NCBI GenBank assembly: GCA_012845835.1
Contig: JABAKD010000015.1
Coordinates: forward strand, 4,015,778-4,079,777
Source: Undaria pinnatifida
Taxonomy: Eukaryota > Sar > Phaeophyceae > Laminariales > Alariaceae
Length of the DNA stretch: 64,000 bases
Reading direction: 5' to 3'
Positions 22,530-32,046 of the stretch are shown here, piece after piece. The notes below the pieces were generated by a model. The model was not told the origin of the DNA and made no database searches. It worked only from the letters and a program-made list of their open reading frames with translations. The position numbers were made by a program, and so were the translations under genes. Within the stretch, counting starts at the first letter, position 1, and every line of letters starts with the position of its first letter.

Positions 22530-22798
22530 TGTTAAGATACGGCCTCGAAAGTCCTGTAATTATCCGAATTTGATATCATTTGGATGGGTTCCGTACGATA
22601 AGGTTTGCGTTTTATATTCGGGAAAATCAGGAAATAGATCGGAGGCACGTGCCTCCGATCTCAGAAGCTATCCGGAGCTCTGGTGGAATCGAATAAAGCA
22701 ACGTCTCTACGAAGGAAAAGAAAGTGAGTGCTCTCCGAGGACCTGCTCAATTGGCAGACCTGCAGGGGGCACTCTGTGTCCCCACCTATAACCTTACA
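22530..22798 (+). mobile_element. LTR of a second LTR retroelement, with primer site
   Basis: Begins TGTTAAGATACGG and ends AACCTTACA (TG...CA). Two bases later comes TGGCGTCGTCTAAAGC, which starts with the TGG expected for pairing with a tRNA CCA end. The chromodomain gypsy element at 48.3 kb has the same AT spacer and TGGCGTCG after its 5' LTR, so both probably use the same tRNA primer. A perfect 24-bp palindrome with GGAGGCACGTGCCTCC at its centre lies at 22637-22660, and an AATAAA at 22692. An inverted copy lies at 25.36-25.61 kb. Confidence 0.75.
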
Positions 22799-22994
22799 AT
22801 TGGCGTCGTCTAAAGCTTGAATTTGCTATTGTGGCAGCGTTCCTCCAATCTCTCCGATGTTTTTTTTCGTAGCGATTTTGCTTTCGCTTTCTATCGAGCC
22901 CACAACCCCTGTTCCTTCTCGGGTGGCTTCTCAATGGAGAGAGCGCCCTTCCTCCTACAACGGCGATCACAACAGCAGTGAGATGGCAGGGGCC

Positions 22995-23198
22995 CCTCCT
23001 GTTGGTCGCCGGGCACGTACCACACGGATGACACCTGCCAACTACGTGCGGACGACACCGCTCTTCGGAGCACACTCCTCGTCTCGGCTTTTGGTCCCTC
23101 CTGTTGGTCGCTGGGCATGCACCACACAGACAACACCTTCCGAGTACGTGCGGACGGCACTGCTCTTTGGAGTACACTCCTCGTCCCGGCTTTTGGTC
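22995..23198. repeat. 102-bp tandem duplication
   Basis: Two copies of a unit starting CTCCTGTTGGTCGC and ending CTTTTGGTCC lie head to tail at about 22995-23097 and 23098-23198. Frames on both strands repeat accordingly (minus: CPATNRRG). It lies just downstream of the LTR/primer site and may be gag-region DNA of that element. Confidence 0.85.
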
Positions 23199-23998
23199 CC
23201 ATCAGTTCCCCGCCAGCTGGCAATATAAGCCACTCCGCAGCGGAACTGTCCAAGCCCCACCCATTAGACGTGTTTGCCCCGCGCTCTGCCAGCATGTTGC
23301 ACAGCACATCTCCGCGAGTTGCCAGCACAAGCCCCAAGATCGGCCGTCGACCTGTACTTTTTTCGCGTTTCGGGGCTTTGAGGCATATGCACGACGCGCC
23401 ACGGACAAGCATACTGGAATCAACCCTTCGAATGACGATCGACGGAGACTTCGCTTGCTAAGAGAGCATATCGGCCAGTATCCACCTTTGCTTTCGGAGC
23501 CAGACCGCCCTTCGCGGGACCCCCTTGGACTACGGGCACCGTGCTCTAGGAGCTCATGTCGGGGCTCCTTCCTTGTGATCCTCCCTGGGAAGGAACAGGC
23601 GGTGCTCGTGGAATGTTTGGGCTTTTTCGTTTGGCGAATTTTTCCAGTACACGCGTTATCGTATGGGTTTCAGTACGTACGTCGATCCGTCTTGCGCGTC
23701 GGACGAACTGCTGCTGCCTTTCTGCTGAAAATAGTACAACTATGATACTAAATTAAACCCGAATGATTCTATTCAAGGTTTCCTATAAGGATTTTTATTA
23801 CTTCACTTAATTTTAATTTTTTTTTTGGTTGTTTTTATATAAAATTTGAAAAACGTCAGTTGTTTTTAAATTTAGAAGAAGAAAAAGCGGTTGAACCGCA
23901 ACCGTTTGGGCAACGACAAAGTTTGAAGTTTGAATTAGGCGCGAAGATTGCCTGGTTCAAAGTTCAAAGAGAGGCAGCGCGGTTGAACCGCAACCGTT
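23199..23998 (+). other. Unassigned interior; one 213-codon frame and a 91-bp duplication
   Basis: A plus frame from 23104 to 23745 is open for 213 codons but shows no known motif and starts inside the duplication, so it is doubtful. At 23887-23903 and 23978-23994 the word CGGTTGAACCGCAACCG (with an internal GGTTGAACC dyad) begins two copies of a 91-bp repeat ending near GGTTTGAA. A TATA-like TATATAAAA lies at about 23836. Confidence 0.35.
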
Positions 23999-24230
23999 TT
24001 GCAACCACAAGGTTTGAAAAGAGCGAAGGCTATCTTCAAAGAACGCAGGGCAGCCGGCATTACCGAGCCCCACCTGGCCACAACACAATCTCCACACCCC
24101 ACAGCCCTCTCACCAACCCCTGTGTCAGCATCGCGCCGCTCTCACACTCCTATCGCGACACCAAACGCCAGCCCCTCGGCGCACAAGCCAACCCAAACAC
24201 GCACTCAAGCGAGATACATCACCCGTACCC

Positions 24231-26740
24231 GTGGCAACGGCGAGGACGACGCCTGAAGGCGTTTCCTCTTCGGCATCACTTCACTCCGCGTCAGTGCATC
24301 CTTCCGGGCCAATCGAGTTGACGTCGGACCCGTCCTGTCCTAGTGTCGTCAACTTCTCCACTCGCGGCGTCATCTTGCGCCTCGTAGAGAGGGAGCCCGT
24401 CATCATCGTCATCAACGGTTCTGCCGTCAAGGACTACCTCCAGACGAACCTCACCGTCCGCTTCTGCACGGCGCCGCCTCACAGTGTGCGGAAGGTCGTC
24501 CCAACGAACTCCTGGGTAGTCCGGGCAACTTCTGCCCCAAACGTCATCAATGTCGCGAAGGAAATCAAATCTGCTGTCTCGCTGGCTGCCGACAGCAACG
24601 ACCGCGAGCCCGACATCAAGGTGAGAATCAGGTGCAAGCAGTAGTGCTTCCGGTGTTAAAAGTAGATTTTTTCTTGTTTTTGATCGCATCAGCGTCGAAC
24701 CCGCTTCCAGCGCCCAAAATGTCGACGTTTCCATGTGCGCATGCATGTGTTGACGGTGTTGAGTTTTTTTCAGTGACTTTGGCGGGGTCTGCCCAGGCAG
24801 GAAGCATACGCAGGAAGCAGTCAACCCTCGCGGCAACATTTCGTTGGCGCTTTCCCAGGTCTTTCCTAGCTTTTTTTTGCTCTTTGCAGGTGCCCAATAA
24901 GCTACCACGTCTCCTTTCATTTTTTTTTACAGCAGTACGTGATGCGGCGTTTAGACTCGCTAGTACTTTTTACACGCATGCGCGCACGCGTCGTGTTGCA
25001 AAGGACGTCGTTTCGAACGCATCCTTTTAACATTTTTTACAGCGGTACGTGTGGCGACGTTTAGACTCGCTACAGCCTGCAGTATTTTTACATGCATGCG
25101 CGCATGCGTCGTGTTTGCACAGGAAGCGTTTGGGGATTTAAAATAATTTGCTTGTATGCGCCACGAGACGTGCCTGGGATGAGCCACGCAAACGTCGCGG
25201 TTTCGCGCGCCTCGTTTGTTCTTTTTGTACAGTCGGCGTTTGGCTTACCTCCTTCGCCTTCTTTTGCCGTACGCAGTACGTGTTTTCAGTGCGCGCATGC
25301 ATGCGTCCTGTGTTTCGGCGTTTAAAGTGGTATGCACGTATGCGATAAGGGCCTGCGTTAAGTTAACGGTGGGGGAAACAGAGTGCCCCCTGCAGATCTG
25401 CCAATTGAGCAGGTCCTCGGAGAGTACTCACTTTCGTTCCTTCGTAGAGATGTAGCTTTATTCGTTTCCACCAGAGCCCGGGGTAGCTTCTGAGATCGGA
25501 GGCACGTGCCTCCTAACTTTCCCGAATAAAAAACACCAACCGTTTCATACGGACCCCGTCAAAATGATCTCAAATTCGGATACTTACAGGCCTTTCGAGG
25601 CATATCTTAACACTAGCCCACCCTGATGAGTCGCATATGCAGAAATATGGGAGATTCGGGGAAACTCCGGTTCTACGAACTAGACCATGAGTCGAAGATG
25701 CGGCTCCTCAAAACCCACTCCCACACCTCTAACCGCCTGGCTATGGAGCCAGCTACTTACAGGCCTTTCGAGGATGTATCTTAACACCTGCGATCAACAA
25801 GCAAAATATCAGCGTCTGGTTTGCCTCCTTCCAATTTTTTTACAGTAGAGTCTAGTCTAATGCACACGTGTTTTCGCCTTCGGCTTTGCCCCGTTGCATG
25901 CGCGCACGCCAATTTTCACATTGGTGACGTCCTTCACATGTTTGTTTTCTTGCAGCAGATATCTCGCGTGCGGCTGACGGCCGTCCAACGCAGGAACCTT
26001 CAGGCGTACGGAGTAATCCCGTCCAACGACGAAGAGGCACTGAAGAGGCACTGAACGAGGTATCCTGGACCTCGCTTGAGCTGACGGTCATAACAAATTC
26101 GTCGTACATGGTGGGCGGGCGTGTTGCTGTTTTTATGTATTTATAGGTGGCTGTCCGGTGTGCTCGCAGCGTGCTAGAGTAGTCGTGTAATCTGTTATCA
26201 CAAGTATTTTTGTTTTTAATTGCTGTTTTGATGTGTTTATGTCGTCGTCTGTTGTCGTCGCGTATGCTTTTCGTTTAGGTTCAACTACCAATTTCATCGT
26301 GCAGAATAGTAGTCTGTCCCGTGTGTTTTTCGTTTAGGTCCACTACCTTTTTTCATCGTCCAGTAGTAGTCATGCAATGTACGTCGCGCACCGGCCGTAT
26401 GTCGCGGTGTTTACATACATACAAGGACTCGTGTCCCCATAGACTATATATATTGTAATTTAGTGCGTACATTCGTATTCATTTCCGCTGTCTCCTGCTT
26501 CCACACCGCTTGTTTGTGCCGCACTGTCGGCATGATCAGCAAACGAACGATGTCAGGGGCGTGATGTATTCCGCCGCATATCTTCGTCTCTTCAAAGAGG
26601 AGGCCGTGGAGAGCGGGCACAATGACGACGCCGAGGAGACGGGTGCTATGTCCGACAGCAACGAGTACGACGACTCCTTCATCGACAACCGTCCTGTCGA
26701 AGACTTGCCCACGTACGAGTATTCGGACATGGAGATAAAT
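24231..26740 (+). CDS. N-terminal exons of the Rep-like gene (unknown domain plus acidic tail)
   Basis: Three coding blocks join in phase 0. Block 1 (to 24620) ends at AAG|GTGAGA and contains LRLVEREPVIIVINGSAVKD. Block 2 starts after TTCTTGCAG at 25956 with QISRVRLTAVQRRNL. Block 3 runs from 26540 (after GATCAG) to 26740 and is acidic, with NEYDDSFIDNRP and YEYSDMEI. No ATG is in frame in block 1; a neighbouring frame (24001-24250, Ser/Pro/Thr-rich) may be its upstream part, displaced by an indel near 24250. An 11-bp tandem duplication at 26032-26053 closes the block-2 frame early. Every junction is in phase 0, which is the main reason to treat the blocks as one gene with the exons at 27.1-30.8 kb. 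Family of this region unknown. The 1.3-kb intron 1 carries tandem repeats and a minus-strand LTR. Confidence 0.45.
24640..25345. repeat. Intron-1 repeats with alternating GCATGCGCGCATGC
   Basis: Units near 24920-25020 and 25030-25135 repeat TTTTTTACAGC(A/G)GTACGTG, GGCG(A)CGTTTAGACTCGCTA and CATGCGCGCATGCGTCGTG. Further GCGCATGCATG words lie at about 24737, 25292 and 25900. The alternating purine-pyrimidine cores could adopt Z-form; the repeated TTTTACAG words look like duplicated splice acceptors. Confidence 0.7.
25358..25612 (-). mobile_element. Inverted LTR copy, same family as 22530-22798
   Basis: On the minus strand it starts TGTTAAGATA at 25612 and includes the GGAGGCACGTGCCTCC palindrome (25498-25513), the AATAAA/ACGAATAAA region, CAATTGGCAGATCTGCAGG and CACTCTGTTTCCCCCACC. 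It is diverged from the left copy. A short third fragment of the LTR start is at 25754-25786. It lies inside intron 1 of the Rep-like gene and is best read as an independent solo LTR. Confidence 0.75.
26262..26380. repeat. 60-bp duplication in the 26.1-26.5-kb intron
   Basis: TTTTCGTTTAGGT(T)C.ACTACC...TTTCATCGT.CAG.A.TAGTAGT occurs twice, near 26266 and 26326. It lies between coding blocks 2 and 3 of the Rep-like gene, next to a (TA)n stretch at 26444-26453. Confidence 0.7.
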
Positions 26741-27113
26741 GTTTGCCGCGGCTATTTTCGTTTGTCGTCTTCATTCAGTCTTTGTCGTGTGTCGTCGTTT
26801 TTCAACTGTTGTCTCTGCTTTTGTTTTTCATCCGCGTTGTTACTGCCTTTTCCGTTATTGTACCGCTTTACTCTTCTTTTTTCGAGGTGTACTACGGCAT
26901 CATTTTTTGTAGCCATTGACGACATCTTTCACATCATCTGCGTTATTTTAGTGAATTTCCCGCCGCTTGCCGCTGGTACTTCCTTTGGACCTTTTATCAT
27001 TATATATACTAACAATAAAGTAGACCCAACGTTTCTAGGTGTTCGCCACTTACTTCTTCGTTGTGCACTTTGTTTTCTTACTTTGCCGACCTTCCCACTT
27101 GTACCGTTCGTAG

Positions 27114-30100
27114 GCCGACGTTGGGATGGACAGCCAGCCCTCTTCTCCGTGGTCACCACCGGCGTCATGTCCTACCTCTTCAGCGGCTGCTCCGTTATTC
27201 GGTGCCTCCGGTGGGCAAAATGCATCCCCGGCCACTTCCACTTTGACCTCCCCACCAGTTCTACCATCCGTCCAACCCGCTGCAACAAACTCTGCAACCA
27301 CTTCAAGTTCGCCTTCTCCCCGATCAGTACCATCCGTCGGCGCTGCGGCGAGCTCAGGTCCTGGCTCGCCGGCGCCTCTTCAACACACTTACTTACGGAC
27401 CGTACCGTCGGACCAGCGACGACGGCCTCCTGGGCGTGGATTGGCCAAGGTTGCCGAACGGCACCGCTAAATCTGGCGTCATCAACGGCGAGGAGGGGAT
27501 ACGGTACCAACTCAGCTTCACCCTCACCAGCACCAGCGGCCATACCGACGTACCGTTCCAATGGTTCGACAAGGTGGGAAAATTTGCCCACGCCTTCTGC
27601 CACCGTGCGGCGATCGGCCTGGAGCGTGGCGGCGTTCGTCGCGTTCTCCATGTGCAGGCCGTCTTCGAGATCGGGCTGGCTCACCGTGGCGACGCCTCCA
27701 GGGTGGCTAAAGTAATGAGGGAGAAGATCAGAAAGCTCTGTGGACTCGTCGGTGCCAAAGTCATGGTCAAGGAGCTCGCGCCATCGCAATCCTTCGAACG
27801 TGAGTATTTTGTTTTTGTGCTTTCGATGTCATGTCGTACCCTGCGCTTTGTTGGCGCCATTTTTGTTTTGTTTTCGCGCTACCCTTAGCATTGTGAAGCA
27901 TAGTTATCGACCGAATTTTGGTTTTATTTTTGGGTTCCCCTATTTTGCATACGATGCTAACGCTGCCGTGTGATTACGTCTGTGTTTGTCGTTCTTTCAC
28001 GATCCCTACCTTGAACTCCTAGTTTTCCGCTCGTCCATTTCACATACCATCGTAACGCTTTTATTTACGTTATTTGTTGTCGTTATGTTCGGCCGCCCTA
28101 TTTACCGTGACGCTCCACTATTTCTGCTTTTTTTTTAGTGCAGTTGTTTGCGTTGTAATATGCCATGGTAACGCTCAGGGGTTTCCTAATTGTATCGTCG
28201 TTGTTTTGGGCTGCCCTACTTTCACCAGAGGTCCATCATTGCTTTATTTTTTATTGCTGTCCTTCGGGGTTTAACAGGTTTATATTGATCTTGCGTCAAC
28301 CGCACAGACTTTTATCCCACTCCCATCTGACGCGTGGTACCATAGAGGTACACAACTTTTTTTCTGAGGTTTTCCTCGGTTTGAGAGCTTAAGACATCTC
28401 CCAACAACTAAAACTAAAACTACTACCGGATAAAAAATCCCGTGGCCTAGGTAAACGACGAAAAGCACGCAATTTTTTTTAAGCTATTTCCGAGGATTTT
28501 GGGTTAAGGGGACGTCATTCAGACACCATTTCAGGCGAAAAGTCGTACCTCTATCGTAGCACGCGTCATCTATCATGTTTACCACATTTGCTTTTACTTT
28601 ATTCTATCTCCCTTGACACACTGCTTCGTTGTTAAGTCCGTAACATTCACCCGATCTCTTGTATTGTTCGGTTTGCCTCTTGTTGGCACCTTTCGTCTTG
28701 TTCTCCCCCTACATCTCTGATGCTGTCCTCGGTCCACCCTTTCTTTTTCCACTCCCTTTTTTTAGTTCGTTTGCGCTGTTATGGCTCCCTTTTTCTGTTC
28801 GTGTTTCCTCTTGTTGACATATCTCCTTCTCTTCTCCCTCGACATCCGTCTTCCTATCCTCAGCCCACTCTTTCGCAGTGATGACTGGCTATGTTCAAAA
28901 AGATTCCGATCGCGCTTGGTACGCGTTCGATTCATTTGGGCTTTCGCCGGAGTTCATTCAAGCCGCTAATACCAACTACAAGTGACAAACAAGATAAAAA
29001 CGAGTTGCTTTCGTGCGCACATGCGATGCAAGGAACTCCAACAAATGTTTGGCACTCGCTACTTTCAATTTTCACTTTAGCTTTTCGATTTCATTTGACC
29101 TTCTTGTTGTACTTTGGAATGTATTTTGGCGCTCACTGATTTCTTCCGCAACTACTGTGGCTTCTTGTTGCCCCACTCCGGCACTTGTTGACGTCTGTTT
29201 GTTGTCATCTTCCTCTTATTCCTTTCAGCGGCTGCAGCAGGAAGGATGACGCTCGCATTGAAATCACGAAGAAAGCGTTCTGGCCGATCCTGTGCAACAA
29301 GCTCCAGAACGAATTCTACCCGCTGTACATGTCACCGGTACAGTTGCTGCTCTAGTGTACGCCATTAGGTCGCGGGAATATTCGCCGCACTTCTCCTGGG
29401 TCTCGCCAAGCAGCCCTTTCGGCATCCCTGCCGGGAAGGGTCGATCAATTTGGACGTGTTATGCACGTCCGCAGGAGGCAACAAGAGAAGACCAGACAAT
29501 GTACAATTTGAGTACAAACGTACAAAAATAGGGCGGCGACTTGTTTGTTGATGTTGTTCTCGCTCGCCAGTGAACTTTGTTGCCTTTTTATTGGGCTAAT
29601 TACAGGCGTAGCGTACAGTGTCCGCCATAGGTGTTATTTTCCTCTATTATTGTAGACTAAATGGTAGTCAATAGCACGTTGTAGAAACATTGTGGAATAC
29701 ATATATATATATATATTTCCGGCGAATGCCTGTTCTTACGCACCGCGACTTGTATATTTATTTTCCGCCTGTACCTTGTTTCATACCACGCACCTCGAAC
29801 ATAAGTGTCAATGACACTAAGTCTTACGGGTATATTTGTCGTGTATATTTCCGGTCGAGTCTTTGTGTATTGGGCTCCGTGACTTGTGCTTTTCTTTTCC
29901 AGTATTTCCCTCTTCTTATGCCAGCCCTACCATGTAGCCACTGCTCCGTGACTTGTGTTCTTTGTTGGCGTCTTTGTCTCTTCTAACACGAGCCGTATCA
30001 TGTATCCGCTGTCCCACATTATTTTTCGTGAGTCCGCGCTGTCATACATTGCTTTCATTTTTTTTCCGTACCTTTTCCAGGTGGCGCTATTTGTGTATTT

Positions 30101-30758
30101 TGTCATTTGTCCTCCTCAATTTATTAATCATTTCATACCCGGTACGGCTTGCTTATCATGTTTCTATTGCCATCGCGTGGCGACATCCCTTGCAGAGATC
30201 TCTGAAGATGTTTAAAACTCTTCCTCATTTCTTGTGTGCTCCTAGTGCAGCATACTCAGCTTTCGCGTTGACATTTGTTCACCATTGTCGTCTTCATTTC
30301 ATCGTAGTTGCAATCCTTACGCGTGACGCATCCGTTATTTCTTCCTTGCCTTTCATTATGCCGCTTCGTGTCCTACTCGCATGCCGCAGGTCTTTTTTGA
30401 CACTACCCCCGCGTCAAGCTGCCTCGAGTGGGAGCTCTCTGACCAGGCCTTCGCTGACATGAGCGTTGACGGCGCACGGTCTCACGCCTCTCGTCGCCGC
30501 GACATGCTGGATGCGATGAGAGCTGCCGAGGTGGACCTGGCCACGAACGCTGACGCTGTTCTTCCCACAACCGCTCCCACGACCGCGACAACGTCCCCAG
30601 CATCGCCTGCCTCTCCCGCTGCCACCACCGGGTCTGACGCTTCTTGCCAACGTGCCGAGATGTCGGCCTTCATCACCGCCCCCGACACGTTGCTGCTACA
30701 AAACACAGGCGTCGGCCAAGATAGCAGTGATGACGACGTCGACGACACGGCAGTGTAG
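27114..30758 (+). CDS. Rep-like HUH endonuclease gene (CRESS/Replitron-type), C-terminal exons
   Basis: After a TTCGTAG acceptor, 27114-27470 encodes a Ser/Pro/Ala-rich linker. The next frame, open from 27247 to 27888, encodes the Rep core: motif I YQLSFTLT, motif II HVQ within VLHVQAVFEI, and a basic helix. The exon ends at 27799 (GAAC|GTGAGT, phase 1). The next exon, 28879-28981, supplies motif III GYVQKD, with Tyr and Lys in YxxK order, and leaves at A|GTGACA in phase 2. Exon 29241-29337 continues in phase (KKAFWPILCNKLQNEFY) and a weak GTACAG donor joins in phase 0 to 30390-30758 (LEWELSDQAFADMS, then a Ser/Pro/Thr-rich acidic tail). These motifs are those of single-tyrosine HUH nickases that open DNA for rolling-circle replication or transposition. 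No helicase domain follows, unlike Helitrons. The linker and Rep frames differ by +1, so there is a frameshift or an unseen short intron near 27.25-27.47 kb. The gene is probably decayed or mis-sequenced; the Rep assignment rests on motif order and spacing. Confidence 0.6.
28329..28567. mobile_element. MITE, copy 1 (239 bp) with 4-bp target duplication
   Basis: Terminal inverted repeats GACGCGTGGTACCATAGAGG / CTCTATCGTAGCACGCGTC (about 23 bp). The flanking ATCT at 28325-28328 and 28568-28571 is a direct duplication. The interior is non-coding and AT-rich. It is inserted in the intron between the two catalytic Rep exons. Copy 2 is at 47615-47859. Confidence 0.92.
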
Positions 30759-30905
30759 ATTATTAAAAAACTGGCGTTGCTCTTCACCTGACCTCTCCGA
30801 CGACCGCGGCAACATCCCCAGCATCGTCTTCCTCTCCTGCTGCCACGGCCGGGTCCGGCGCTTCTCGCGCACGGCCATCATCAACACCCCCGACACGGCA
30901 ATGTA
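30573..30905 (+). repeat. Partial tandem duplication of the last Rep-gene exon
   Basis: 30573-30690 and 30796-30899 share CGACCGCG(A/G)CAAC.TCCCCAGCATCG, CTCCTGCTGCCAC, CGGGTC.G.CGCTTCT and CCCCCGACACG in order. The second copy lies after the TAG at 30758 and is not in a continuous frame, so it is a relic of exon duplication. Confidence 0.8.
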
Positions 30906-31049
30906 GCTTATTACCCCTTCCCTTTATTGGATCATGCTTCACCTGTACCAGGTATACGTTTTGCGACGTACCCAGTTCGACGTTTAGCTTTGTCGAGCAG
31001 GACGGTCACCGTCTTTCCGTCTATCCACGGCCGCAAATATATAGACTAT

Positions 31050-31385
31050 GGACTATATAGTCTAACCAACAAAATATATGTCGTGGGTTCGAGTGCCACC
31101 GGCTTCATATTGCCGTTCTTTTCCGGGAAAAGCAAAAAGGAAATAACGTATTTGCGAGCGTGCGCACTCGAATCGTGAATGGTTATGATAGTTTGCTCCT
31201 GAGTACTACGGTAGTGCGTGGCAAGGGGAGAGAGCCCCGGAGATCCTGTTACGAAGTGGGTGAAAGTCAATTGGCGGACTCGCAAACACATATTTTGTTG
31301 GCTGTATAGAACTATCCACTGGCCCACGTAAGTCACGTGACTACGTGGGCCAGTGGGTACCAGGTAGTTCTATATAACCAACATC
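31050..31385. mobile_element. Palindrome-bearing element with tRNA box-B-like sequence
   Basis: TATAGTCTAACCAACAAAATATATG (31056-31080 region) is repeated inverted at 31288-31308 (CATATTTTGTTGGCTGTATAG). A second inverted unit, 31297-31382, is centred on the near-perfect palindrome 31317-31355 (CACTGGCCCACGT / ACGTGGGCCAGTG around AGTCACGTGACT), with ATATAACCAAC at its far end. Plus strand 31082-31099 contains a T-arm-like GTGGGTTCGAGTGCCACC. No complete tRNA folds here. Confidence 0.65.
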
Positions 31386-32046
31386 CGCCGGCCATTGATT
31401 GTACCGTATCATGTTACTGTTACCACTATGCAGATACTGCTACCAATGATGTACGTACTGCTGTGGTAGTGTACACTGAAATCACACTACTGTTTGTTGC
31501 TGTAGTGAGTGGGTGGATCGGCTCTGTATTTTTTTGCCGGCTACGCGTGGATGCCGGCATATATAAATAGTGTGTCACTTTACCTGATCTGTGGATTGCG
31601 TTATCGGGTGTGGATCGTGGACCAGTTATTATTTGGTGTTTTTGTTCTTGTCCGTTATACCGGCCCCGCCCTTGCGTAGTTCGGGGTACCACTTACGAAG
31701 TACATTATTTCGTAGCCCCTGCAGCTGAAATGAACAATTGCTGGACATATCTCGTCGTGCGGTAAGACTGGTGTTAGTTGTTGCTGTGCCATACCCGTCG
31801 CGCCCGCCGGCACTCGGTCGACCGCGGCGGCCTTAGGCCGCCCTTGTCGATCGCCCGCCGCCGCCGCTCGCTCGGTCGCTCGCTCGCTCGCCGTCGCCCT
31901 TGTAAATGCTGAAATTGAAATAGGGTTTACGAAACCGCGGCCAAGGGAAACGCAGGATGCACGCAGCCATGTACACTTCCTAGTCTAATCTGCATGCGTG
32001 GAGCACGCGGGATGCACGCAACTAGGTACACTTCCTAGTCTAACCT
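31386..32046. repeat. Unassigned stretch with GC-rich block and 50-bp duplication
   Basis: 31797-31900 is CG-rich with GCTCGCTCG repeats and a GCGGCGGCCTTAGGCCGC near-palindrome. At 31949-32046 the unit GGATGCACGCA...GTACACTTCCTAGTCTAA is present twice. No gene seen. Confidence 0.6.

Noticed and set aside
22530-25612. Long-TIR DNA transposon
   Set aside because: The inverted ends have LTR features (TG...CA, primer site after the left one, AATAAA) and are diverged, so two LTR insertions are simpler.
26510-27715. A 401-codon plus frame
   Set aside because: It runs through a T-rich intron and then out of frame across the linker/Rep exon. Only its first part (to 26740) looks coding.
27172-27789. 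A 205-codon minus frame antisense to the Rep exon
   Set aside because: It is the shadow of GC-rich coding sequence; the plus strand has the HUH motifs and splice sites.
31082-31100. Possible tRNA gene
   Set aside because: Only a T-arm-like segment is present; no acceptor, D or anticodon arm pairs with it.
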